Of a DNA stretch of 64,000 bases, positions 48,301 to 59,748 are shown piece by piece. Numbering within the stretch: the stretch's first letter is position 1; every line of letters begins with the position of its first letter. The stretch comes from Chrysochromulina tobinii (taxonomy: Eukaryota > Haptophyta > Prymnesiales > Chrysochromulinaceae): NCBI GenBank assembly GCA_001275005.1, contig JWZX01003377.1, positions 1-64,000 on the forward strand. Reading direction: 5' to 3'. A model generated the notes under the pieces. That model was not told the DNA's origin and searched no databases. It worked only from the letters and a program-made list of their open reading frames with translations. The position numbers and the translations under genes are program-made.

Positions 48301-51300
48301 TACTCGCTTGGGGAGGCTGTCGTCGCGCGCTACGCGGATGGCCGCGAATGGTTCACGGGCGAGGTGGCGGGCGTCCGCTCGCCCGAAGGCTCGGCGGCCG
48401 CTGACGGTAGCGCGTACGCGTACGACGTGCAGTACGACGATGGTGACTTTGAGCCTGCGGTGCCTGCCGAGCGCGTGCTTTCCCTAAGAGCTGAGGAGGG
48501 GCGGTGGGAGTACGTGGTCATCGGGCCCGAGGAGGCGACACGCACGCTGCCCGATGATCAGTCACATCCTTGGTGGCCCAACACGGAGCAGTTTGTCGAC
48601 TATGTGCGCGTGGAGGCGACCAAGGCGCAGCTGCGCAAGGAGGTGGCCAGCCTGCGTGGGCACGTGGCAGAGCGGTACGCCGAGCACGCGCACGAGCGGC
48701 CTTGGCCGTTGGATGACATGGAGCGAAAGGAGCGCGAACAGGCACAGAAGGCCGCCGCTGCCACCGCACCCAAGGTGATCGGGCCCAAGGCGCGCCTCGC
48801 GCAAACCGAGGGCGAGGCGGAGGCGGCAGCCGCTGCGGCGCACGACGCGCGCGTCGCGGCGGATCTGCACGCGCCCGAGCGACGGGACGAGCTCATCTAC
48901 ATGTTCCGCAAGCTCGCTCCCCTCTTTCTGGCGGTGATGGACGCGGACTTGCGCTACTCACACCTGCAGCCACACCAGCCCGATTGCGCGCGCATCTGGC
49001 CGCAGGAGCTGCACGAGCTCGAGCGCTGCTGGGTGTGCGCGCCCGTCGCGCAGATCGCCGTGGGCACGCGCCAAAAGTGCGACGTGTGCGAGACGTCGAT
49101 CCTGGACCGGCACTGGGCATGCACCGTCGCCGGCTGCGAGTGGGAAGTGTGCTTGCAATGCCACCGGCAGGGAGAGAAGCGGCGCGCCGCGCGCCGCGAG
49201 CGGTATGAGCGGCTGCAGCGTGGCGACGTGCCCGCGCCGCGCCCGGTGGTCCACGCGCCCTGGTACACGACGCAGTCGGGGCGCTCGCTCTACGGGCAGC
49301 AAGTGGTCGAGCGCCCACGGCCAGCGTACCTCGAGAAACCGCGCGAGCCGCCGGTGCCCTGGATCGCCCGGCGCAACGCGTACGAGGGCGACGAGGCCTC
49401 GCTGCAGGCGAAGATCGACCTCGTCTTCCCGGCAGTGACCAACAAAGGCGGCCACGCGTGGCGCGAGTTCGTGGCGGACCTGCCCAAAGAAGGCAAGTAC
49501 GCCGGCCAGCCGTGCGCACGCTGCGCTGTGCCCAACTGCACGATGAAGGGCAAGCTCTTCCACCACAAGAATCTGGCCACGCACGGCAAGCCACGCGGCA
49601 ATGGCTCGCGCTCGAACGTCTACTCGCGCGCGCATGAGATCGCGCTCCATATTTGGATGAGCACCTTCGAGGCGACCACCGAGACGGTCGAGCAGGTCGA
49701 GGCGCGCTTGCCCCGCCCCGACGACCCGAACGCGCCGCCGCCGCCGCCGCCACCCAAATCGTCCAAAAAGGGAAGCGCGTCTTCGAGTGGCCGGCGGCCG
49801 AAGGCGAGCCCGGCGTTCGTGGGTACGGGAGGCGAGTCAGCCACCAACGACGGCGCTTGTTCCGCGTGCGATGGCCATCACCGGCCGCACACGTGCGGGC
49901 GCTCGCCGTCGGCGCCTCCCGGGACCAAAAGCGCCAAGATCAAGCGGCCCAAGAAGGTGAAGCTCGCGCTCGGGCAAAAGATGGCGGGCCAGGCGATGGC
50001 GCTGGCCGAAGAAGCTCGGCGGCTCGTGGGTGACGACATTCTCGAGACCGAGGGGTGGCGCAAGCGCCAAAGGGTCTCAAAGGTCGGACACGCCGAGACC
50101 TTTGAGAGCTTCCCATCCGAGCGACAGACGTCCCGCACCGCGATCGCGCTCAAGAAGCGCTACTACGACAAGGCCCTCGCGGCCGGCGAGGTGCGAGCGA
50201 AGGCACTCGCGAGCGGCGGAGATGAGGATGAGATCAGCTGCTTCTGCGACACGGACCGGCACCTGCCCACAAACGACATCCCGTTCGACGGCGTGTGGGT
50301 GTGCTGCGACCTATGCCACCGCTGGTGCCATGGCGAGTGCATCGGGCTCAACAAGAAACAAGCGGACGCCCTCAAAGAGTACACGTGCCCTGTGTGTGAG
50401 GCCTTCCCGCCCTCGCTCATCGACAAGACCCTCAAGAATGGGGGCAACGGGGCCAGCCTCAAGAATGGGGGCAACGGGGCCAGCAGCGGCGGCAGGAGCA
50501 ACGGCGCTGCGGCGGAGGCGGAGGGCGGAGTGGCGCAGCCGAGCTTGTGTGGCGCTGCAGCGGCGGCGTCGGCGGCGTCGGTGGCGGACGAGGACGACGA
50601 GGAAGAGGACGAGGACGAGGGCGAGGGCGAGGGCGAGGAGGAGGAGGAGGCGAGCTCGAATGCGTCGATGGCATCCGCGAGTGGCGAGGAGGAGTGCGAT
50701 GAGGCGGTGGTGGCTGCGCACGGAGTGGGCATGGAGGCCGGTGACGAGAGCGAGGAGGACGCCGAGGGCGGCGGTGGCGGAGGCGGCGAGGGCGCGCGCC
50801 CGATCTCCGACGACGAGATGCCTATCTCCGACGACGAGATGGGCATGGCGGGCGGCGGCGGCGGCGAGGGCGAGGCCAGCAATCGAGCCCGCAGCTCGCG
50901 AGTGGAGGACGTCGACGTCGACGACGAGGAGGAGGCTGAGGACGAGCACGATCGCGACGGCGAGGAGGCTGAAGCGGGTGGCTATCGCGACAGCGGCGAA
51001 GGTGCGATCTTTGTGGACGAGAGCGACGACGACGATGCGTTCCACATGAGCCGCCCGGCACGGCACCCGGCCCACGCGCGTCGAGGACGGAGCACGGCTG
51101 CTGAGGCGGATGATGACTTTGACGACGACGAGGATGCTGGCCGTGCGGAGGAGGACGAGGAGAACGAGGACGAGGAGAACGAGGACGAGGATGGCGAGGA
51201 GGACGATGTGGACGGCTTCGGTGAGGGCGGGGAGGAAGGCGAGGAAGGCGACGAGGACGCTGAGGCGCTGCTTCTGCAAGAGGCGGAGGTGCTCGGCGAC

Positions 51301-52463
51301 GACCTCGGCGACGACCTCGGCGACGACCTCGGCGACGACCTCGGCGACGACCTCGGCGACGACCTCGGCGACGACCTCGGCGATGAGCTCGGCGACGAGC
51401 TCGATGAGGAGCTCGGCGAGGAGCTCGGCGAGGAGCTAGCGGGTCTGAGCGGTGCAGATGCCGCGGACGCTGCGGCTGGCGGCGCGAGCTCGGTGGCGCT
51501 GCCCGGCCCACCAGCAGCGGCTGACGCAGGGATGGACAGCGGACTGGAGGACGTGGGTGAGGTGGCCGACGCGGTCGAAGCCATGGCTCAGGCTGCAGAG
51601 GCAGAGGCGGCGGCCGAGGCGGAGGCGGCGGCCGAGGCGGCGGCTGCCGCAGCGTCCGCAGCGACAGCCGAGGCAGCCGCGCTCGCCGGGATGGCCCCGC
51701 ATTCACATTCACATTCACATGCGCACGCCAGGATGGCCCCTCACATGCCCCCTCAACCGCCCGCCGCGCCTGCGTCGGAGGTGGTCTACTCCAGCAACTT
51801 GTCATCGGCCACCGCCCCTAGCAAGGACGATGATCCCATGGCCGATGCTGAGCACCCCGGCGCACCGAGCGCGCCAGCGAGCGCGCCAGCGAGCGCGCCG
51901 GCGAGCGCGCTGACGAGCGCGCCGCTGCCGCCAGGGAGCCTGTCGGCAGCTTCGTATGAGGCCATCTTGACTGCCCTGAGCCGCTCGTGCCAAATTTGTC
52001 GGCGAGGCGTGGGCAAGTGCCGCCACTATGGCGGCCCGGGCCACCTGCCGCTCCACCCGAGCGCCCTCCCGAGCGCCCAGAGCGTTCAAAGCGCCGCGCC
52101 GCGCGCCGCGCCGCGTGGCTCGCTCAGCGTGGCCGGTGCTCCGAGTGCCCTCAACCCCGTCTCCGATTCGGACGCTGGCGAGAGCGCGATGGCGCCCACG
52201 ATGGCGCGCGCGGCATCCCCGGCGGCGGCCCCCTCAGAGGGCGGCGACTCGGCAGCGGCGCGAGCGCTGCTGCGCGACTGCTCGGCGCGGCGCCCCGGCG
52301 GCACTTCCATCGCCGTCGGGTCTGAGGTGTGCATCCTGCGCCCCGGCGCGCTTGCGAATCGTCTTGGGATCGTCACAATCGCGCGCTCGGGCTACTACCA
52401 AGTGCGCCTCCATGCGCCCGGCACGGCGCCTCCGCGCAAAACGCCGAGCCAGAGCACCGGCGA

Positions 52464-52504
<41 letters not shown>

Positions 52505-55500
52505 AGGGCGAGGGCGAGGGCAAGGGCAAGGGTGAGGGCGAGGGCGGCGAGTCGCCAAACATCCTAGCGTCCGGTGGCCTTGGCGGCTCGTCTGGCGATG
52601 CCGTGCCTGTGTCTGGCAGGCCTGCGGAGGCGCCGCCTCAAGCGCCCGAGGAGGCGCCGCCGGAGGGGGCGCTCATCTTTTTCCGAGGCAAGGAGCTCTG
52701 GCTCACCGACGACGGCGAAGCGCCGCCGCCCTCGCCGCATCCAATGGCGCGCGCTCCTTTGTACCTTGCGCAGCAGCGGCCGGACCCGGCGCTTGCAGCT
52801 GCAGCCGGAGGCTTGTCGGCGCTCGTCACGGCGCCCGCGGCCGGCGAGGCCGATGGCGTTGATGCCAATACGGCGCGATCGTGGTGGCAATCTTGGATGG
52901 GGGTCGAGGAGAAGCGCAAGCGCAAGCCCACGCAGCTGTATGACGCGGGCGACGGCGGCGAGTACTCGGCCTTCGGCGTGCCCAGCCGTCTGTCCGATCT
53001 AGATGACCATTACGGCGCGCGCCCGCCGCGACGCGAGCGCAACGACTCCGACCACGGGCTGAGCACCGGGTGTGAGGTGCTCATCCTGAAGCCCGGGCCG
53101 CTCGATAACCAGACGGGCGTCGTGCAGAGCATGCACAACGGCTACTTCCAGGTGCTCACCGAGGGGGGTGAGCACGTCAACCTGCGCGCCAAAGAGTGCC
53201 AGGTGCTCGCTCAGGGCATCACCCGGGGCATGCCGCGCCCTGTGAAATCCATGGCGCCCGCGGTCAATGAGTACAACGCGCCGTATAACCCGGCGGCTTA
53301 TGAGCCAACAAGCATTGTCCCTTCGGCGCTCCCGATCGCACCGTATCGGTCGTCGCTCAACGCGCACAACCGGTACGATGGGACGATCTTTGGCGGCAGC
53401 GGCGGCGTTGTGCGCCACGGCGCCAACGGGCGCGTGTACACGTCGGTGGTCAAGGCGCGGCGCGTGACGGATATTGACGTGGGACACACAGTGACGGTGT
53501 CGAACGGCAAGGTGCACGCGGGCGCCAATGGCAAGGTAGTGGCTGCACGTAACGGCTACCTGATCGTGCAGCTCAGCACGGGGGTGTCCGCCTACTTCCG
53601 CGCGCGCGACCTCGTGAAGACGGGTGGCAAGTCCGAGCCGCGCGAGTCGATGCCGCTCGTCCACCCTCTAAAGATGCCGCAGCGCCGCGGCGAAACTAAG
53701 TCGACCGGCGGCGGCGGCGGCGGCGGCGGCGGGGGCGGCGGCGGGGGCGCCGGAGGCGGCGAGCGCAGCGACGGCCGGCAACGTCTCTCATGGCGCGACA
53801 ACGTGCAGGAGGAGGAGGAGCAGGCGCAGGCGCCGCACGAGCATGTGTACGAGCGCGCCGTCAAGATGCCACGCGAGGAGCTCGCCAAGCTTGTCGAGAC
53901 AGTCGAGTCGCTCGTGGCGCAGCTGCCGCCGGAGCGCGAGGTGGCCAAGCATCCACCTGTGAACTTTGCGGGCGCGTCGATCCGCATGGGACCCTCGTCT
54001 GACTCGGCGCGCCAGCTCGTCGACTTCCAACAGCGCTGGCGGCGCGGCGAGCCGGTCGTGATCCCGGGCGTGCAGGACAAGTTGCGCCGCTCGTGGTCGC
54101 CGCGTGGCTTCCTGCAGCGCTTTGGGGCCGAGCAGGTCCAGATGATCGATTGTCGGGATGGCAAGTCGGTGCACTGGCTCACGCTTGCCCACTTTTTCGC
54201 GGGCTACCTCCAGCCCTGGACTCGCGCCCTTTGCCCCGACACCTTCCGCCGTATGATGCTCAAGCTGAAAGACTGGCCTCCGGACCAGGACTTCCAGGGC
54301 AAGATGCCGGAGTACTTTGAGGACCTGATGCAGGCGCTCCCCGTCCCGCAATACACGCACCGCGACGGCGTGCTCAACCTCGCCAAGTACTTTCCACGCC
54401 AGTACGTTCCGCCCGACCTTGGGCCTAAGATGTACAATGCGTACGGGCGGCACGCGAGTTGGCGCGGGATGGATCCTGCAACCAAAAAGGGTGGGCACAC
54501 CAACCTGCACTGCGACGTATCGGACGCGGTGAACGTGATGGTCGACGTGGGCTTCGACGAGGGCGAGAACGATTCGGATGAGGAGGACGAGGGGCTGCTG
54601 CTGCACGATGACGAGCTCGGCGAGCTCTCCTCCCAGCACGGCGCCATCTGGGACATTTACCGTTGGGAGGACACGGAGGCGATCCTCAAGCTCCTGCACG
54701 CAGTCGCCCGCGAGCGCGACATTGAGATCACCAACAACCCAGTGCACGACCAGCTCTTCTACCTCGACGACACGCTGCGCAAGCGGCTGCGCGACCAATA
54801 CGGCGTGCGTGGCTGGCGCTTCGTCCAGCGACACGGCGACGCCATCTTCATCCCAGCTGGATGTCCTCATCAGGTGCGCAGCCTCTCGTGTGCCTATCCT
54901 TCTCCTCTCGTGTGCCCACCCTTCACCAACTGCCATCTTCACAACTAGTGTGCCAACTGCACATGCAAACACCTCGTGTGCCATCCTCACACCGCATGTG
55001 CCGTCTTCATCCCATCAGGTGCGCAACCTCTCGTCGTGTGTCAAGGTGGCACTCGACTTTGTGTCGCCCGAAAACGCTCACCGATGCGTGCAGCTCACGG
55101 ACCAGTTCGCCAAGCTGCCGCGCGGCCACCACCTGAGCGAGGACAAGCTGCAGGTTAAGACGATGCTGCTGCACGCGCTGCATCACATCTCGGATGCGTT
55201 GCTGCGCACGGGTGCCGCCGCCAAGGCGAGTGTCGAGATCGCCAACGCCGAGCGCGCCGCGACCGCGCGCGCCGAGGCACTCAAGGCTGCGCGTCAAGCC
55301 TCGCGTCAGTTATATGCCGCCAAGCGCAAAGCAGCCAAGGAGGCCGAGCTCGCTGCGGCGGCCAATGCCGAGGGATCCGTCGCGGAGGGTACCGTTGAGG
55401 AGCGGGTGGCCGCCGCAGTGGTCGCCTCCGCTGTCGAAGCCGCCCTTGATGCCGTCTTTGGCGCGGATGCCCCTGATGAGGTTGATGACGAGGCCATGCT

Positions 55501-55759
55501 CATGGAGGACGAGGCACAGCCGGTGGAGAAGCCGATGGTGTACACGACCACGCCGGCGCAGCCGCTCCCACAGCCGCCTCTCGAGCAGGCGACGCCGAAG
55601 CCGCCACAGCAGCAGCCGCAGCCGCCGCCGCCGCCGCCGCTGCTGCAGCCTCCGCAAGCTACCCAGACCGCGGCCGGCGTCATGAGCACGACGTCGACGA
55701 CGACGACGACCATGGAGGTCGACGACGAGACGGTGTTGCTCATGTGCAGCGGCGAATGA
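45315..55759 (+). CDS. Giant KDM3-like JmjC histone demethylase with BAH, PHD and tudor/KOW-like modules
   Basis: Exons 45315-45335, 45454-54873 and 55019-55759 (3393 aa), both introns phase 0. Exon 1 encodes only MSLDSIE. Then: BAH domain (about 8-130); Gly/Ser-rich linker; a Cys/His domain (about 504-595) repeated at about 1324-1420; a tudor-like stretch (954-1017); a ZZ-like zinc region (1196-1253, CWVCAP...CDVC...C); PHD finger (about 1602-1660, CFCD...[13 protein letters not shown]); acidic arrays; three KOW/tudor-like segments (about 2291, 2545 and 2682); and JmjC to the C-terminus. The iron ligands are H3026 and D3028 in NLHCDVSD and H3146 in GCPHQ. The closing region ([20 protein letters not shown]) matches KDM3 H3K9 demethylases. 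It should act on chromatin in the nucleus. Confidence 0.88.
51295..51440 (+). repeat. DDLG-coding minisatellite
   Basis: A 12-base unit (CTCGGCGACGAC) repeats about seven times exactly and then grades into [14 protein letters not shown] variants. It gives a strongly acidic segment of the JmjC protein. Confidence 0.9.
54868..55038 (+). repeat. Direct repeat defining the last JmjC intron
   Basis: CATCAGGTGCGCAGCCTCTC at 54868 recurs as CATCAGGTGCGCAACCTCTC at 55013. The offset of 145 bases equals the intron length (54874-55018). Inside the intron, CTCGTGTGCC units recur several more times. Confidence 0.88.
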
Positions 55760-56132
55760 GCGGCTATGATGAAAGAGCAGGCGGTTGAAATGTGACGGGC
55801 AGTAGCTGCGTGCAACATACACACACCGGACGAGGACACAGGAGAACACAGAACAGGCTCGCATGAGTTTGGACCGCGGACTGATTTCGCGTACTTTAAT
55901 ATACTGAGCAAGCCCGCGGGCGTCCGCTCCGGCTTAGGACTAAGACTTTTTCGCATCCTCGAGACGTCGAGGTCTCGAATGAATGTTTACAGTCTGTTTC
56001 TCTCCTTCCAAACATGTCGAATTTGGAATGCATCCAAACATTTGTCGAATTTCTCCACTCTTTTCCCTCGACCTCCCGCGGGTTACAGGGAGGCCGTCAG
56101 CTTCCTCGTCCTCGTCCTCGCCCTCATCCACC
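55760..56132. other. Intergenic region
   Basis: 373 bases between two plus-strand genes. The reading frame of the next gene is open back to 55983, but that part is AT-rich and lacks coding character. Confidence 0.4.
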
Positions 56133-57365
56133 ATGCAGTTCGAGCATGACACCCTGCTGATGTCAGCACGCCTATCCGGGCGCACCTTGCCGCAGGAATG
56201 GAAGGCGGAGGTGCGTCAGCAGCAAGGGGCTGAGTACGCCGGACAATACCTCTATCACCGGACCCGAGCCACCAAGCAGTTTGCGCAGAAGCATGACCCG
56301 CCCGAGTACACGATGACTGGCGTCCACGCCGGTGCCGATACAGACGTTTGGGCGCCAGATAAGAAGACGCGCTTCGAATCGACGGCCAGCGTCTCTTACC
56401 GCAATGACCCAAAGAAACGCGACTCGCCGTCGCAGCGCTCGCCGCTCGAGCGGCGGCCCAGCATGCGCGAGGGCGAGTCGCCGACCGGCGACCTGAAGCC
56501 TGGGCCGACGACGTATCCGCGGCGGGAGTACTCAACCCTTCCGACGGCCGAGGAGGAGATGCGGAAACTTTCGGTAAGCTATGAGCGGTATGTCGACGGC
56601 GATCGCTCCACCGAAGTCGTGCCAGCGGTCGAGTGGCTGTCGCGCGCGGATGCAAACCCGCTGGTGCACCGGAAGGATGCCCCGCCTATGCTGCCGCGCC
56701 ACTCGGCACGCGACCACCTGAGCGATGTTCGCAAGCAGCACGCGCTCTTCGATCCTGCGCGGCCTCAGATACAGACGGTCGTGCGCGTGACGCGCCGGCA
56801 GACAGCGGACGGCTGTTCTGCGGAGGAGCGGAGGAGCGCGCTCGTCAAGGACCAACAGGCTGCGAAGATGCGCGATGTGCTCAAACAGCAGCAGGCGGAG
56901 AAGAACGCCCGCGAGGCGTCCGAGGCCAACGAGCTGCTCGAACTCTATTCGATGGGCATCCGTGGTGTGCTCTCCGGTACGGAAGCCTACAGCCAGCCGG
57001 GCGACAAGGGAAAGCCCCGCCCGGTCACGCGCTCGCAGACGGTCGCCGACCGCGACGAGCAGGCTCGCCAGGCGCCGGCGCCTGCCACCGCAGCGTTCGC
57101 GGCGCGTGAAGCGGTCGCGCGCGCAGCCGCTCGCGGATTCCAACCTGCCGAATCCGCACCTGCGGCGGAGAGGCCACTGCCGAAAAGCAGTCCTGAGAAC
57201 GAACTTTCTTGGGTCAAGGGTGGGAGCGTGCCCATCGTGAAGGCCACGCGCCCTAAGGAGGTGCCACTGGTCTTCCCTCCGGGTACCTTCGACATCCGGC
57301 AGCAGGACGCTCATCACAAGCTCAAGCAGGCCCAGCGCTTCGCCCCGACCCGCGCAAGCGGCTAG
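56133..57365 (+). CDS. Hypothetical protein, basic, low complexity
   Basis: 410 aa from ATG 56133 (MQFEHDTLLMSARLSG); an earlier in-frame ATG at 55983 would add 50 Ser-rich residues. No known domain is seen. Aromatic-basic stretches (YLYHRTRATKQFAQKHDPPE), a short coiled coil (AAKMRDVLKQQQAEKNAREA) and a basic C-terminus are present. The scattered Pro/Arg/Tyr composition resembles microtubule-associated ciliary proteins, but that is only a resemblance. Confidence 0.55.
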   Translation: MQFEHDTLLMSARLSGRTLPQEWKAEVRQQQGAEYAGQYLYHRTRATKQFAQKHDPPEYTMTGVHAGADTDVWAPDKKTRFESTASVSYRNDPKKRDSPSQRSPLERRPSMREGESPTGDLKPGPTTYPRREYSTLPTAEEEMRKLSVSYERYVDGDRSTEVVPAVEWLSRADANPLVHRKDAPPMLPRHSARDHLSDVRKQHALFDPARPQIQTVVRVTRRQTADGCSAEERRSALVKDQQAAKMRDVLKQQQAEKNAREASEANELLELYSMGIRGVLSGTEAYSQPGDKGKPRPVTRSQTVADRDEQARQAPAPATAAFAAREAVARAAARGFQPAESAPAAERPLPKSSPENELSWVKGGSVPIVKATRPKEVPLVFPPGTFDIRQQDAHHKLKQAQRFAPTRASG

Positions 57366-57833
57366 AACCAACCTGAGAACCAACCACGCGAGAATCACGC
57401 ACACGCGCAACATGATGCAGGCCCGTTCAGCGCGGCGACGTTCTGTGAGAGCAACGTTTGGGTGTCCCTTGGTGTGCGTGTTCACGATTCGCAGTGTCGC
57501 ATGTTCAGTGTACGACCTAGGGGTGGGACGACAATCCCTCGGCGTGGACGGCGCGCGACCGGTCTCCCGCGAGGCCGCGTCGGCGCGGTGGGTCCGTCAC
57601 AGTGGGGACACCGCGCGTCTGGTCGTATAGTCTGGTCTCAGAGTCTGTCTTCAATACGAGACAGTACACACTCGTACGATACTCGATAGTCTATACGAAA
57701 CCTATAATTTCTATTACCGTACGTGTGGATGTTAACGTAAGACTATATACGAAACACTATTAAAGCGAACGAGCCCGGCGATCCGCGCGGGGATCAATAC
57801 GAATACGATATGCGTCCGCGCGCGGATGCTGGT
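57366..57833. other. Intergenic region between convergent genes, AT-richer
   Basis: 468 bases. The stretch 57620-57770 is markedly AT-richer than the genes and has several short inverted TATACG/CGTATA-like words. No gene is recognised. Confidence 0.45.
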
Positions 57834-58907
57834 TCACGTCCTGTAGCGGTCGAGCAGCGCATTGATCTCGGCGTCAAAGTCTCGCGGCGGTGGTCGCGGC
57901 TCGTTTAGATCGTCAACGAGGGAGGCGATGCGCTGCTTGATGGGTGGGATTCCTGTACGGGCGGCCTCGGACTCCTCAGCCAGCCGGCGCTGCTCGCGCT
58001 CGAAGAGCTTCTGCTCCTCACGCTCAATACGGCGCATGTTGGCCTTCGCCGCACGTGGCTCGAGTAAGGTCGGGGGGCTCACGAACGGCTCGGGTCCGCC
58101 GCGCGCCTTGCGTGCGAGCTGAGCCCCGTGCCGGCTGCTCTCAGCAAGGGCAGTTGCGCGCCGATGAGCAGCGGCCTGTGCAACCCCTACAAAGCTGCGC
58201 TCGCCAGCACTCGCGTCTCTCTGATCAGCGAGCGCAGCGCGCTGCTTCTGCAGAGAGAGAGAGTAGTCGACGAGCGCAGCGTAGCCCGCCTGGGGGTGCG
58301 GCGCGTCCCGCTCGAGCATACGAGCGCGCAGCGCGCGAGGTGTGAGCTCGCGCATCTCGGACAGCTGGGCGATCTGGGCGGAAGGCGGCGCGGGCGATTC
58401 CGGTGGCAGCGTCGCATTCTGCGCGGACTCGGCAGGTCGCGGCGGGTGCAATGCGGGCGGCGGCAATAGCTTTGCAGCCGAAGATGCAAGCGTGCCGCTC
58501 CGAGCGAGGTACGATGGTGGACGCAATGACGGCGATGGCGGCTGTGTCATGAGCATCGGGGGCGTCCCTAGCTGCGCTGCATTGCACTCGGTGGTTTCAC
58601 GCGGTCCCGACAGCGCCTCCACACCGCGCTCGAAGCGCGACTCGTGCCCCATCGGTGCGGCCACCATCCACTCCTCACGCGGCCACACGTCTATCCTTGG
58701 AGAGGAGGCGGCGGTCGGCGCGGCGGCCTCGAGGGCGGCCTCATCAAGCGAAGTGTGCACGGCCATCGCCACGGCTACGCGCGCAGCGCCTACCCAATCG
58801 TTGGCCAGCACGTGATGTCGCAATGCGTCAGCAGCGAGCGCCGTCGCAGATAAGTCACCATCTGACCAGCCAGTCTGGACCGGGACCGGGTGGTGATGGT
58901 GATGGTA

Positions 58908-58960
<53 letters not shown>

Positions 58961-59504
58961 CGAGCAGCCTCTCTGCGCTGCTGCGAGGCCGGCGCCGCCG
59001 CTCGCCGCCGCGCATTTCGGCAGCGCGACGCTCGGCTGCCGCCTGTGCCGCCAACTCCGCCTCCTCTGCTGCTGCAGCGGCCACCTGCTCCGCTGCTTGA
59101 GCCTCGGCAGCGGCTCTCTCCGCGGCTGCAAGACGTTGCTTGCGCTCAGCGTCAGCGGCAGCCGCTCGCTTTGCAGCAGCGGCTGCTGCCACGTCGGCTA
59201 CGCTCGCCGCCGCCGATACCGCCCAGCCCTTTTTCGGCCGGTTGGGAGGGGCGATACGTGGCAGCGGCGAAAGCGGGATCTCGGCATCCAGCTGGCGTAG
59301 CTCAGTGTCCAGCTTGAAGCGCTCCGCCTTCTTTTGCAGTTTGCGCAGCCGCCTATCTATCGGATCAGGCGGCGCAGAATTGGCTTTTGGATGTCGTCTA
59401 GACACCGCCGCGGGCCGCTCTGCCCTGGGGTCGGCCAGAGTCGACCGCATTAGTCGTCCGTCCGGGGGCCAATTACCGTCATCATCCAGCCCCTCCTTTC
59501 TCAT
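57834..59504 (-). CDS. Hypothetical coiled-coil protein with polyglutamine and polyhistidine run
   Basis: 556 aa from ATG 59504 (MRKEGLDDDG), preferred over the upstream in-frame GTG. The first third is an Ala/Glu/Arg coiled coil (AAAADAERKQRLAAAERAAA). A run of 16 glutamines coded by CAG (58909-58957) follows, then a His-rich stretch, a short helical region (LRHHVLANDWVGAARVAVAM) and a Ser/Pro-rich region. A second charged coiled coil (RRIEREEQKLFEREQRRLAE) follows. The C-terminus (DFDAEINALLDRYRT) looks like an ordered helix. Function unknown. Confidence 0.6.
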
Positions 59505-59748
59505 TGTGAGGGTCACCCGCACTTCGCCGAGCGCGCCCGACTCCCCTGTGGGGAAAACGGGGAGTAGTGGTCATCATCTTCAATTCCGAAGAGAGCTCAC
59601 ACTCGGACTTGCTTGGGCGGGTTGAAAGAATGGAGAGAGATTCGTGACTGTTATCTGTTTGGGATTGTTTAGGGGGCAGGTGGTGCCGTCCGCCGGTGGG
59701 TCGGGCAAAAATACTCACCAAGTAACGTACTTGGACTGCCAACGAGAG

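Noticed and set aside
51000-51800. Large arginine/proline-rich frames on the opposite strand of the JmjC gene
   Set aside because: They are shadows of the acidic and alanine-rich repeats, without any recognisable domain.
58909-58957. CTG/CAG run as a mobile or regulatory element
   Set aside because: It lies in frame as a polyglutamine run in a protein-coding gene and needs no other explanation.
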